Translations under genes and position numbers: made by a program | Origin: Methanobrevibacter sp. | GTDB lineage: Archaea > Methanobacteriota > Methanobacteria > Methanobacteriales > Methanobacteriaceae | Assembly: GCF_015062985.1 (NCBI RefSeq) | Contig: NZ_SUTI01000005.1 | Span: 41,200-105,199, forward strand | DNA length: 64,000 nucleotides | Reading direction: 5' to 3' | Shown here: positions 9,294-17,460 of the stretch, piece after piece | How positions within the stretch are numbered: position 1 is the first letter of the stretch | How the letters are laid out: each line of letters starts with the position of its first letter | The notes under the pieces: model-generated | What the model was told of the DNA's origin: nothing | The model's database searches: none | Seen by the model: the letters and a program-made list of their open reading frames with translations, nothing else

Positions 9294-9815
9294 TTAGTAA
9301 TCATCAAACAATGCCCATATTTCAGGGTATTTTTTAGCAACGGCCTCTTCAATTAAAAGGGATGCTTCTTTTGAAATACTAAATTCCGGTTCGGTTTTTC
9401 TTAAATATCTAAAAACAGCTGAAGATCTTGAAGACCATAAGGTAATTCTTGGATTCTTATCAACAATCTCTTTTACCTCAGCTACATGTTCTTCTTGAAT
9501 TTTGATTTCTTGTGATGTTTGTACAGTTTCTTCGCTGCTACTATCGCCAGATAAGTTTTCGGATTCGCTAACAGCCACTTGTACCTCTTCCTGTGGGACA
9601 GGCTCTTCAGAGACACTGCTTGCAGCGGAATCTTCAGTATTCTCTTGATCATCTTCTTCCTCAATTTGTTCGAATATGGTTTTTTCTTCTATGCTAGATT
9701 CTTCATTTTCATTTAGCAAATCTTCAAGAGATTGGGTAGAATTACTGTCAAAATCTTCATTATAATAATCAGGAATCAATGAATCTAATCCTTTTCCAAG
9801 ACCTTTTCTAGCCAT
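9294..9815 (-). CDS. ParB-like ParA-partner protein lacking a ParB nuclease/HTH core
   Basis: The 173-residue protein starts with GLGKGLDSLIP (residues 5-15), nearly identical to the N-terminal motif by which bacterial ParB contacts and stimulates ParA. After it comes a highly acidic, Ser/Glu-rich disordered linker to about residue 110. A small folded C-terminal domain of about 60 residues follows, ending in YPEIWALFDDY. No ParB ParABS motif or DNA-binding helix-turn-helix is visible. Its start codon overlaps the parA stop (shared base 9815), so the two are translationally coupled. The most likely role is as ParA activator or adaptor in chromosome partitioning. How it would bind DNA is not apparent. 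Confidence 0.7.
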   Translation of the reverse strand: MARKGLGKGLDSLIPDYYNEDFDSNSTQSLEDLLNENEESSIEEKTIFEQIEEEDDQENTEDSAASSVSEEPVPQEEVQVAVSESENLSGDSSSEETVQTSQEIKIQEEHVAEVKEIVDKNPRITLWSSRSSAVFRYLRKTEPEFSISKEASLLIEEAVAKKYPEIWALFDDY

Positions 9816-10684
9816 TATTTACCTCCCATACTCCTTTCCAAATTTCTTTTAACCATCTTAAATTGGCTTTTGCCTTTAACGTCAATATTTTTTCTAGCTT
9901 CATTCAATTGAACATTTTCATCTCTTTGAATAATTTCCTTAGCTAACTTCAAATAGGCTTTTGTACCTGTACTTTCAGGGTCATAAATTAAGCAAGGTTT
10001 TCCGAAACTAGGAGCTTCAGCTAATCTAATATTTCTTGGAATGATAGTTTTAAATAATAAATTTGATTCACCAAAGTAACTTTTAAGTTCCTTGTGAACA
10101 TCCTTACTAAGCCTTGTTCTCCTATCAAATAGAGTAAGGAGAATTCCTTTTATTGGAGTGGGACTTCTAAGTCTTCTTTCAACTAATTTTATTGTATTAA
10201 TTAAATCAGCGACACCTTCCAAAGCATAATACTCAGCTTGGATAGGTATTAAAACACTATCTGAAGCTACTAATGCATTGACAGTAAGTACGCCTAATGA
10301 AGGTGGTAAATCTATGAATATGTAATCAAATAATGGTACAACATCTTTAAGAGTTTCCTGTAGGACAATATGATAATTTTCACGTCTGGAAAGCTCCATT
10401 CCAGCACCACTCAGGGATATATTACTTGGGATAATAAATAAATTTTTAATAAACGTAGGAATTGTTGCTTTTTTAACATTAATATCCCCAATTAGCGCAT
10501 CGTATATTGTATTTTCTATCTTGGTCTTATCAATCCCAAAACTGGTTGTTGCATTAGCTTGGGGATCCATATCTACAACCAAGACAGATTTACCCATTAC
10601 GGCTAGGGATGTTGCAGTATTAACAACGGTTGTTGTTTTTCCGCAGCCCCCTTTTTGATTCATCACAGCAATTACTTCACTCAT
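9815..10684 (-). CDS. parA: ParA family chromosome-partitioning ATPase
   Basis: The 289-residue product has the deviant Walker A motif KGGCGKTT at residues 11-18, the DMDPQANAT strand and a DLPPSLG switch region, the hallmarks of ParA/Soj/MinD-class ATPases. ParA proteins form ATP-dependent patches on DNA and move partition complexes. No N-terminal HTH is present, so this is a small type Ib-like ParA. A basic tail (residues about 260-289) may help non-specific DNA binding. GGAG lies upstream of the ATG at 10684. The ParB-like gene follows with an overlap. The dense repeat array immediately upstream is a candidate centromere and autoregulatory site. Confidence 0.9.
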   Translation of the reverse strand: MSEVIAVMNQKGGCGKTTTVVNTATSLAVMGKSVLVVDMDPQANATTSFGIDKTKIENTIYDALIGDINVKKATIPTFIKNLFIIPSNISLSGAGMELSRRENYHIVLQETLKDVVPLFDYIFIDLPPSLGVLTVNALVASDSVLIPIQAEYYALEGVADLINTIKLVERRLRSPTPIKGILLTLFDRRTRLSKDVHKELKSYFGESNLLFKTIIPRNIRLAEAPSFGKPCLIYDPESTGTKAYLKLAKEIIQRDENVQLNEARKNIDVKGKSQFKMVKRNLERSMGGK

Positions 10685-10715
10685 TTAAAGAATTCTCCTA
10701 TATCTGATAAGATTT

Positions 10716-11065
10716 AAGTTATCAGTTATGAATTATAACTTAAAATGCTTAAGGTTTAAAGAATAACTTTAAAGTTATTCAGTATAAGTTAAAAGGATTA
10801 AGTTAAATCTTTTAATTTAAAACTTAAAGGAAATAACTTATCAGTTTTAACTTCTAAGGGATAGGAATTAAGTTTTAAGTTAAAACGTTTAAGTTATAAA
10901 AAATAAGTTTTAAGAAATAACTTATCATAACTAACTTTTAACAAATAAGTTATATTTTATAACTTCTCTCTTATAAAGTATTTGTTTTCACAAATAAGTT
11001 ATTAGTTATTTGTTAGTAGTTATAAGTTATAACATATAATAAAATACTAATAAGTTATAAGTTAT
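10716..11065. repeat. Dense AAGTTAT/ATAACTT array upstream of parA (candidate parS-like centromere)
   Basis: Thirteen exact copies of a 7-bp element occur in 350 bp. Forward AAGTTAT starts at 10716, 10772, 10891, 10947, 10996, 11024, 11052 and 11059. Inverted ATAACTT starts at 10735, 10763, 10833, 10917 and 10959. There are also many one-mismatch copies. Bases 10761-10780 form a perfect palindrome (GAATAACTTT and its complement). The array fills the gene-free stretch between the parA start and the trpB2 stop and overlaps where the parA promoter must be. Arrays beside parA typically act as centromeres and operators; that role is inferred here. Confidence 0.65.
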
Positions 11066-11069
11066 AAGT

Positions 11070-11090
11070 AAAAAAAATTAAAAAAAATAA
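11070..11090 (-). terminator. Oligo-T terminator after trpB2
   Basis: Two A runs on the plus strand (starting at 11070 and 11080) give T tracts in the minus-strand transcript just after the trpB2 stop at 11100. Confidence 0.5.
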
Positions 11091-11099
11091 GAGGAAGAA

Positions 11100-12401
11100 T
11101 TATTTAGCATTTTGCATTGTTCCTTCAAAATAGCTAGCATATCCTTTTAAATCCAACATTCCATGACCTGAGAAGTTCATGACAATTGTTTTCTCTTCAC
11201 CAGTTTCTTTGCATTTTAAGGCTTGATCTATAGTAGCTTTAATTGCATGTGTAGTTTCAGGAGCCGGTAAGACACCTTCAGTACGTGCAAAAGTAATTCC
11301 CGCTTCGAAACAGTCTCTTTGATGGACGGCAGTAGGATTAATGAAGCCTTCCTTAGTTAAAAGTGAAACAATAGGAGACATTCCATGGTATCTTAATCCT
11401 CCGGCGTGGACTGAAGGAGCAACAAAGTCATGACCTAAAGTAAACATCTTGAGCATTGGAGTAAATCCGTTGGAATCACCAAAGTCGTAGTCATAAGATC
11501 CCTGGGTAAGTGTTGGACATGCGGTAGGCTCAACTGCGATAAATTCAGTTTCGGAGTTTCCATCTATTTTATCCTTAATGAATGGGAACAAAGAGCCTGC
11601 GAAGTTACTTCCACCACCTGCACATGCTATCATCACATCAGGAGTTTCTTCAGCAATCTCCAATTGGGTTTTCATTTCCTGACCGATGATTGTTTGATGG
11701 AGCATTACATGGTTTAAAACACTTCCTAAAGAGTATTTTACTTCATCATTTTCTAAAGCCTCTTCCATAGCTTCTGAAATAGCTACACCCAATGAACCAG
11801 GATGGTCCGGGTTGTCAGCCAGGACTTGGCGTCCGACATTTGTATTTTCACTTGGGGAAGCGTAAACGTTTCCGTTATAGATGTTCATGATGTTTTTCCT
11901 GTCAGGCTTCTGGTTGAAAGATACCTTAACCATATAAACTGTACATTCCAAATCAAGAAGATTACATGCAAGGGATAAAGCAGTACCCCATTGGCCTGCA
12001 CCTGTTTCTGTAGTCAACCTTTCAACACCTTCCTTTTTAGCAAAATATGCCTGAGGAATAGCGGAATTTAGCTTATGGGAACCTGTAGGGGAGGTGTCTT
12101 CCCTTTTGAAGTAGATTTTAGCGGGGGTATTGAGGTACTCTTCAAGCCTGTTGGCCCTTACCAAAGGAGTAGGTCTTCCCATTTCCATATATAATTCTCT
12201 CACTTCTTCAGGAATTGTAATATAGCGTTCACTGGCAAATTCCTGTTCTAAAGCTGATTTTGTAAATGCGAGTTGTAATGATGCGATTTGGTCTTTTCCT
12301 TCACTGTTTTTAGGAGCGGGAAGTTCACAAGGCAAATCCGCAAGCATATTGTACCATTTTTTTGGCACTTCATCTGATGATAATTCAATTTTATAAGTCA
12401 T
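11100..12401 (-). CDS. trpB2: Tryptophan synthase beta chain 2 (TrpB2 type)
   Basis: The 433-residue PLP enzyme condenses indole with serine to tryptophan, or acts on related substrates. The PLP lysine is Lys110 in GSHKLN, and a glycine-rich phosphate loop (CAGGGSNF) is present. The long N-terminus, the length over 400 residues and the TTETGAGQWG motif mark the TrpB2 branch rather than the shorter TrpB1 that pairs with TrpA. No trpA or other trp gene is nearby, which fits TrpB2 working as an indole-salvaging enzyme. TGTACA-type TRP boxes overlap its promoter region, suggesting tryptophan-responsive repression as described for the trpB2 gene of Methanothermobacter. Confidence 0.92.
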   Translation of the reverse strand: MTYKIELSSDEVPKKWYNMLADLPCELPAPKNSEGKDQIASLQLAFTKSALEQEFASERYITIPEEVRELYMEMGRPTPLVRANRLEEYLNTPAKIYFKREDTSPTGSHKLNSAIPQAYFAKKEGVERLTTETGAGQWGTALSLACNLLDLECTVYMVKVSFNQKPDRKNIMNIYNGNVYASPSENTNVGRQVLADNPDHPGSLGVAISEAMEEALENDEVKYSLGSVLNHVMLHQTIIGQEMKTQLEIAEETPDVMIACAGGGSNFAGSLFPFIKDKIDGNSETEFIAVEPTACPTLTQGSYDYDFGDSNGFTPMLKMFTLGHDFVAPSVHAGGLRYHGMSPIVSLLTKEGFINPTAVHQRDCFEAGITFARTEGVLPAPETTHAIKATIDQALKCKETGEEKTIVMNFSGHGMLDLKGYASYFEGTMQNAK

Positions 12402-12418
12402 AATAATAAGTTGTATGA

Positions 12419-12454
12419 TGTACTATTTAAAGCTTTGTTGTACAAAAATGTACT
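12419..12454 (-). promoter_or_regulatory. TRP-box-like operator and TATA box of trpB2
   Basis: TGTACT (12419-12424), TGTACA (12439-12444) and TGTACT (12449-12454) surround a minus-strand TATA-like TTTAAATA at about 12424-12432, 18-53 bp upstream of the trpB2 start. The TGTACA TRP box is the known binding site of TrpY in Methanothermobacter, which represses trp genes including trpB2. The short divergent gap is shared with the DUF1786 gene, which might also be affected. Confidence 0.65.
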
Positions 12455-12492
12455 ATTAAATATATTAATATCATAAGAACCAATTAAAGACT

Positions 12493-13521
12493 ATGAGAAT
12501 ATTAGCAATTGATGTGGGAACAGGAACCCAGGATATAATGATATATGACACTGAAAAGGAACTGGAAAACTCAATTAAGATAGTTCTACCCTCTCCGCAC
12601 CTGTTCATATCCCAACAGATAAGGGAAACAGAAAATGACATTTATTTCAATGGAGAAATCATGGGCGGAGGAAAAATTAAAAAGAGTATCCTGGAACATA
12701 TGGAAAAAGGATATAAAGTCGTGATGGAACCTAAATGCGCTAAAACCATTCGTGACAATATCGAACAGGTAAAGGCATTGGGAATTGAAATAGCTGACGA
12801 TTCAAAGGAATACAAGGATTACTCAAAAATCACCTTGGGCGACATAAACATTACAAAACTATCCGAATTCCTCTTGGGCTATGACCTTGATTTCGACATC
12901 GATAAGATTGCAATAGCTGTGCAGGACCATGGCTATAATGAAAACATGGGCGACAGGGACTTCAGATTTGAAAAGATAAGGGAAAAGGTATCCGAGCCGA
13001 TATCCCCACTTGAATTCGGCTTCAAAGATGACATACCGGATTACTTTACAAGAATGAAGGCAGTTAGAAGACAGGTTAAAGATGAAGGAATCGACGATGT
13101 GCCTTTAGTGATGGATACAAAGTTCGCATCAATTGCCGGAATGTGCTATGACGAAGAGGCCATGAAATTAAACAGTTACATCGTCATTGATATCGGGAAC
13201 GGACATACGACAGCCGCTTCCATAGAAAATGATAAAATTCAGGGTGTCTTTGAACATCACACATCAAGCCTAACCGGAGAATCCCTTGAAAGATACATCA
13301 AAAGACTGGCTTCCGGTGAAATTACACATGAGGAAGTTCATGAAGACTTTGGGCACGGCGCACATGTATTAAATCCAATATCAAAAATTGAGAAGGTCAT
13401 TGTAAGCGGACCGAAAAGAGAACTGATTGAAAAGACCGGCTTGGACTGGCACCATGCAGCTCCCGGAGGGGACGTCATGATGACCGGAACAGTAGGTTTG
13501 ATTAAAACAGCAATGAGATAG
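12493..13521 (+). CDS. DUF1786 family ASKHA-like protein
   Basis: The 342-residue protein opens with MRILAIDVGTGTQDI, a phosphate-1-type loop of the actin/Hsp70/sugar kinase (ASKHA) fold. It has a second DIGNGHTTAA loop near residue 235, consistent with nucleotide binding. It matches an archaeal family of unknown function (DUF1786), sometimes annotated as related to pyruvate formate-lyase activation; I see no radical SAM Cys motif to support that name. The PHP gene follows after 5 bp, so the two probably form an operon. Substrate and role are unknown. Confidence 0.8.
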   Translation: MRILAIDVGTGTQDIMIYDTEKELENSIKIVLPSPHLFISQQIRETENDIYFNGEIMGGGKIKKSILEHMEKGYKVVMEPKCAKTIRDNIEQVKALGIEIADDSKEYKDYSKITLGDINITKLSEFLLGYDLDFDIDKIAIAVQDHGYNENMGDRDFRFEKIREKVSEPISPLEFGFKDDIPDYFTRMKAVRRQVKDEGIDDVPLVMDTKFASIAGMCYDEEAMKLNSYIVIDIGNGHTTAASIENDKIQGVFEHHTSSLTGESLERYIKRLASGEITHEEVHEDFGHGAHVLNPISKIEKVIVSGPKRELIEKTGLDWHHAAPGGDVMMTGTVGLIKTAMR

Positions 13522-13526
13522 ATAAA

Positions 13527-14186
13527 ATGTTTAAAATGGACTCCCACATTCACAGCGAATACTCGCCGGATTCAAATTCAAAAATTGATGATATTCTAAA
13601 AACCGCCAATGAAAGAAATATTGACATAATTGCAATAAGTGATCATAATACCGTTGACGGAACAAGTGAAGTTATGCAAAAAACAAGGAATACAGATATA
13701 CTTGCCATTCCATCTATTGAAATTTCTTCAAGTAAAGGCCATATTCTTGGTTTTGGGTGTGAGGAAAATATACCTCGTGACTTAGAACCGGCAGATACTA
13801 TTGACAGAATTCATGATTTAGGTGGTCTTGCAATAATACCTCATCCATACTGTTTTTACAGACATGGTCTGTTATGCAAAAGTGATTATAGGGACTTGAA
13901 AATTGATGCGATTGAAACAAAAAATGCCAGATTCATAGTGGGATACTGCAACAGAAAGGGAAAAAATCTATCAAAAAAGGAAAGCATTCCCGGATTGGGT
14001 GCAAGCGATGCTCATTACTGGAAATTTGTAGGAGATTGCTACAGTTTAATAGAATGTGAAAAAGATATTGACAGTGTATTGAAAGCAATAAAAAAAGGCA
14101 AAGTGAAAGCCCAAGGAAAAGGAACTTCAAATATTCTGCTTTCAAAATATCTCTTTGAAAGGAATATCCTAAAGAAATTTGATTAA
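13527..14186 (+). CDS. PHP domain metal-dependent phosphoesterase
   Basis: The 219-residue protein shows the PHP-domain metal ligands: the HxH pair in DSHIHSEYSPDS (His7, His9), SDHNTVDG near residue 38, a later IPHPYCF and a terminal ASDAHYW. PHP enzymes hydrolyse phosphate esters with two or three metals; relatives include histidinol phosphatase and nucleotide 3',5'-phosphatases. Only 5 bp separate it from the DUF1786 gene, suggesting a shared transcript. The substrate cannot be told from sequence. Translation could also start at the Met three codons later. Confidence 0.85.
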   Translation: MFKMDSHIHSEYSPDSNSKIDDILKTANERNIDIIAISDHNTVDGTSEVMQKTRNTDILAIPSIEISSSKGHILGFGCEENIPRDLEPADTIDRIHDLGGLAIIPHPYCFYRHGLLCKSDYRDLKIDAIETKNARFIVGYCNRKGKNLSKKESIPGLGASDAHYWKFVGDCYSLIECEKDIDSVLKAIKKGKVKAQGKGTSNILLSKYLFERNILKKFD

Positions 14187-14208
14187 AAAGAGTTTCATTC
14201 ACTCTTTT
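14186..14208. terminator. Bidirectional hairpin terminator between PHP and alba genes
   Basis: AAAAGAGT (14186-14193) and ACTCTTTT (14201-14208) pair as an 8-bp stem with a 7-nt loop. T-rich arms serve as terminators in either direction for two convergent genes. Confidence 0.65.
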
Positions 14209-14470
14209 CAATTAAAATTTCTATAATGGAAACATTAGTTTTTTCGTTGTTATAGTTTTCAATTTCTTCAGTAGAAATTTGAATATCTGTAACATCAGCT
14301 TCTGGAACAAACCTATTTCTAACGATTTCAGCAGCGTCAACTGCACGACTAATAGCTTTTCCCCTTGCACGAAGAACAACACTATCAGATCCTTCATTAA
14401 ATTGAGTAACAACTGCCAAAACATAATTCATAACAGGTTTACTTCCAACAAATATTGTATTATTCTCCAT
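14195..14470 (-). CDS. albA: Alba DNA/RNA-binding chromatin protein
   Basis: The 91-residue product matches Alba from end to end: [17 protein letters not shown] with the DNA-contacting lysine (Lys11), the [15 protein letters not shown] helix and RNRF. Alba is a small dimeric archaeal protein that coats DNA and RNA and modulates chromatin and RNA structure. GGTGA lies upstream of the ATG, and a TATA-like element lies near 14504-14515. With the histone gene at 29.7 kb this window encodes two chromatin proteins, which is usual in Methanobacteriales. Confidence 0.93.
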   Translation of the reverse strand: MENNTIFVGSKPVMNYVLAVVTQFNEGSDSVVLRARGKAISRAVDAAEIVRNRFVPEADVTDIQISTEEIENYNNEKTNVSIIEILIEKSE

Positions 14471-14617
14471 TTTAATTCACCATATAACTATTAGTCATAG
14501 ATGTATATAAAATTTTACATATTTAACTAATAATTATTAAACAGTGAAATACTATTAATGAATATTTTATAAAGTATATATAAATATAAAAATGAATTTT
14601 TGAACATAAGAAAGCAT

Positions 14618-14660
14618 TAAAAAAAATAAATAAAAAAAATATAAAAAAATTGAAAAAAAT
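14618..14660 (-). terminator. Oligo-T terminator region after leuA
   Basis: Four A runs on the plus strand between 14618 and 14660 produce consecutive T tracts in the minus-strand transcript just past the leuA stop. The remaining bases to the alba start hold only the alba promoter. Confidence 0.5.
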
Positions 14661-14669
14661 TAAATAATA

Positions 14670-16202
14670 TTAAATTGACCTTTTAATCAGCAGCAATTTA
14701 TTTATCGAATCAAGAATCGCCAATATACTGGCCATTACAATATCCTGATTGATTGACCTTCCGGTGGACGTGTTGCCCTCAGGATCCGAACAGATTACAA
14801 ATACGTCCGCCAAAGCATCGGTACCGCCGTTAATAGCTTCCAGATTATACTCTTCAAGTTCAATATTGACTGTGTCATGAATCAAAGTACGAATAGCTTT
14901 CAATGATGCGTCAACAGGACCTACACCAGTACTTGCAGTTTCCTTTTCGACGCCGTCGATTTCCAGCTTGACTGTAGCAGTAGGTGAAACGTTTGCCCCC
15001 ATGGAAATGCTTAATCCTTTAATGACAATAGGAGTTTCGCGAGCTGAAGAAAGTTCAGTGATTGCAATAGCTACCAAATCATCGTCGGTGACGCATTTAC
15101 CACTATCGCCTAAGGATTTGATTTCATCAAAAACTTTGCAGAACTGTTCTTCATTCAAGTCAATATGATACTCCTTAAGCTTGGATTTCAATGCATTGGC
15201 TCCGGTGTGTTTGCCCAAAACAATGCGCCTGGAGTGACCCACCATTTCAGGAGAAATCGGTTCATAAGTTGATGAATTGTTTAAGATACCATGGACATGG
15301 ATGCCTGATTCATGCGCAAAGGCATTGTCGCCGACAATAGGCTTGTTTACAGGCATCTTCACACCTGTCAATCTGCCTACCAGATTGGATAAACTGTATA
15401 GTCTAGTGGTGTCAAGACCCAAATCTATTCCATAGGCAACCTTAAGCGTCATGACCAATTCCTCCAAAGAGCAGTTACCTGTCCTTTCACCTAATCCATT
15501 GACTGTTACATGAGCCTGATTAGCTCCGCATTCAATAGCTGTCAATGTATTTGCGGTAGCAAGTCCGAAATCATTGTGGAAATGTACGCTTATTGGAATG
15601 CTGAATTGATCTTTAAGATATGTAATCAGTTCGCGGGCATGGACCGGAGTCAATACGCCAACAGTGTCTGGAACATCCAAAAAATCACATCCGGCATCAA
15701 TAACTTCGCCAAATACCTCAGTCAAGAATTCTTTTTCTGTTCGTGTGGCATCTTCAGCTGAAAACTCCACAGTCAGGCCATGGTCCTTAGCATATTCAAT
15801 TGCTTCGACAGCGGTTTCGATGATTTTTTCCTTTGACATTTTAAGTTTATAATCACGATGTAGCGGGGAAGTGCCAATGAAAGAATGAACATAGCCTAAA
15901 TCGGCATCAATGACAGCATCGATGTCACTTTTAAGTGAACGTGCCAAACCAACAAGGGTTGAATCCAAATCTAAAGCACCAATTCTTTTGGCTGATTCTA
16001 TTTCACCTTTGGAAGATGCGGGAAAACCGACTTCAATCTTGTCAACTCCCAGGTTGTTGAGCTTCTGGGCGATTTGGATTTTTTCATCAACAGTCAAGGC
16101 GACGCCGGGAGTTTGCTCGCCGTCCCTTAAGGTTGTATCAAAAATGTAGATTTTATCGGCCAGATTCATATTTTCATTTTTCTGAATTTCAATATTTCTC
16201 AT
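14670..16202 (-). CDS. leuA: 2-isopropylmalate synthase (LeuA type; citramalate synthase not excluded)
   Basis: The 510-residue protein has the HMGL-like TIM barrel with FDTTLRDGEQTPG (about residues 21-33), the metal-binding HFHNDFG, and a GNCSLEELVM segment. A C-terminal LeuA allosteric dimer domain occupies about residues 385-500, the usual site of leucine feedback. It condenses acetyl-CoA with 2-oxoisovalerate in leucine synthesis. Early residues VEVGFP-like (IEVGFPASSKGE) and FIGTSPLHRDYKL resemble LeuA more than CimA of methanogens, but the substrate is not proven. AAGGTG lies 8 nt before the ATG. The partner genes leuC, leuD and leuB lie about 40 kb away in this window. Confidence 0.78.
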   Translation of the reverse strand: MRNIEIQKNENMNLADKIYIFDTTLRDGEQTPGVALTVDEKIQIAQKLNNLGVDKIEVGFPASSKGEIESAKRIGALDLDSTLVGLARSLKSDIDAVIDADLGYVHSFIGTSPLHRDYKLKMSKEKIIETAVEAIEYAKDHGLTVEFSAEDATRTEKEFLTEVFGEVIDAGCDFLDVPDTVGVLTPVHARELITYLKDQFSIPISVHFHNDFGLATANTLTAIECGANQAHVTVNGLGERTGNCSLEELVMTLKVAYGIDLGLDTTRLYSLSNLVGRLTGVKMPVNKPIVGDNAFAHESGIHVHGILNNSSTYEPISPEMVGHSRRIVLGKHTGANALKSKLKEYHIDLNEEQFCKVFDEIKSLGDSGKCVTDDDLVAIAITELSSARETPIVIKGLSISMGANVSPTATVKLEIDGVEKETASTGVGPVDASLKAIRTLIHDTVNIELEEYNLEAINGGTDALADVFVICSDPEGNTSTGRSINQDIVMASILAILDSINKLLLIKRSI

Positions 16203-16246
16203 CGAATTACACCTTGATAATAGTTATATCTTAATGAAATAAAAAA

Positions 16247-17449
16247 TTATTTTTTATTTTTGAGTTTTCTTGCAACAACTATGGCTAAAACAATTACAAT
16301 TATTAGAATAGCTATTGAATAATACATTTGGGTTGATCCCGGAACTTCATGCTTATCTATATTCAATGAATAAAGATATCCTGCATCGTCACCGAAAAAG
16401 AGGCTGTTGCCATAGATGACCGGTGAGGAAGTAATTGCAGAATTGAACAATACAGTACCAGGATTATAAGTGAATTCCTCAATACCTGTATATTTATTCA
16501 AGACATATAAATTGCCGTTGTTGGATGCGAATGCAATCAAATTATCCTTTAATGCTGCTGTTGAGCGAATCTTATCACCGACAGGATGGCTCCACTTTAC
16601 GGTTCCGTCCCTGATGTCGATGCATGTCAAATTGCCCTCATCCGAACCTATATATACGCTGCAGTCATGTTCATTGATTGTCGGTGAAGAAACTATCTTA
16701 TTGTTCAAATCCACTTTCCAAATCAAATCCCCTTCAGACTCGTTCAAGCAATATAAATTGCCGTCGCTTGAACCGAAAATGACAGTATCGTTGACAAAAG
16801 CCGGAGAAGAGAGGATTTCATCGCCTGTTGTAAAATCCCAATTTGTCTTATTATCTGTTCCAACGCAGTATAATTTGGCATTTGTTGAACCGATATAGAT
16901 TGAATCGTTGACTACTATCGGTGAAGACTTAAGTTCACCGTCCAATTTTACATCTAAAACCGCATCACCCTTCTTATCCAAACCGTATAGATGACCGTCA
17001 TTGCTTCCAAAGTATACTACATCATCATCGAAAAATGGAGTTGATTCAACGCAATCGCAATCATATTCCCATTCGATTTCATGGTCGTTGATGTCAATGG
17101 CCTTCAAACCATCTTCACATCCTATATACAGCATGCTGGAATTCAGGATTGGTGAAGAATTTGTCTTGGCGTCCAAATCCAAGTCCCATTCCTTTTCACC
17201 GGTCTCCATGTTTATGGCATTCAAAATTCCATCCGCTGAAACTACATAAATATAATCCTCATAAATTGCAGGGGAGGAATGAACAGGAGATCCCATATTG
17301 AAAGTCCAAAGATTAGTTACGAAATCGGATGCGTCCTCCCTATAACCGCTGTGGTCTATTCCACCAGCAAATGAATTCCAATTTTCTGCAGCAATTGGAG
17401 ATAAGCATACAAGACATATTATAAAACCAATTAAAAATTTTTTAAACAT
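16247..17449 (-). CDS. Membrane-anchored PQQ-like beta-propeller protein
   Basis: The 400-residue protein has a signal peptide (MFKKFLIGFIICLVCLSPIAA). About eight beta-propeller blades of the PQQ/pyrrolo-quinoline type follow, each with SSPxxxxxxxYxGSxDGxLYxL and a closing W. A C-terminal membrane helix (about 372-393) and a basic tail end the protein, so the propeller faces outside. Such proteins serve as binding scaffolds; PQQ itself is unlikely in a methanogen. It starts 11 bp after the ABC permease stop and is probably the last gene of the padR-ABC operon. It may therefore assist or sense export across the envelope. That link is inferred from position. Confidence 0.82.
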   Translation of the reverse strand: MFKKFLIGFIICLVCLSPIAAENWNSFAGGIDHSGYREDASDFVTNLWTFNMGSPVHSSPAIYEDYIYVVSADGILNAINMETGEKEWDLDLDAKTNSSPILNSSMLYIGCEDGLKAIDINDHEIEWEYDCDCVESTPFFDDDVVYFGSNDGHLYGLDKKGDAVLDVKLDGELKSSPIVVNDSIYIGSTNAKLYCVGTDNKTNWDFTTGDEILSSPAFVNDTVIFGSSDGNLYCLNESEGDLIWKVDLNNKIVSSPTINEHDCSVYIGSDEGNLTCIDIRDGTVKWSHPVGDKIRSTAALKDNLIAFASNNGNLYVLNKYTGIEEFTYNPGTVLFNSAITSSPVIYGNSLFFGDDAGYLYSLNIDKHEVPGSTQMYYSIAILIIVIVLAIVVARKLKNKK

Positions 17450-17460
17450 TATTAAACCCC

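Noticed and set aside
10716..11065. CRISPR array or intergenic palindromic repeat
   Set aside because: The repeated unit is only 7 bp, occurs in both orientations and at irregular distances.
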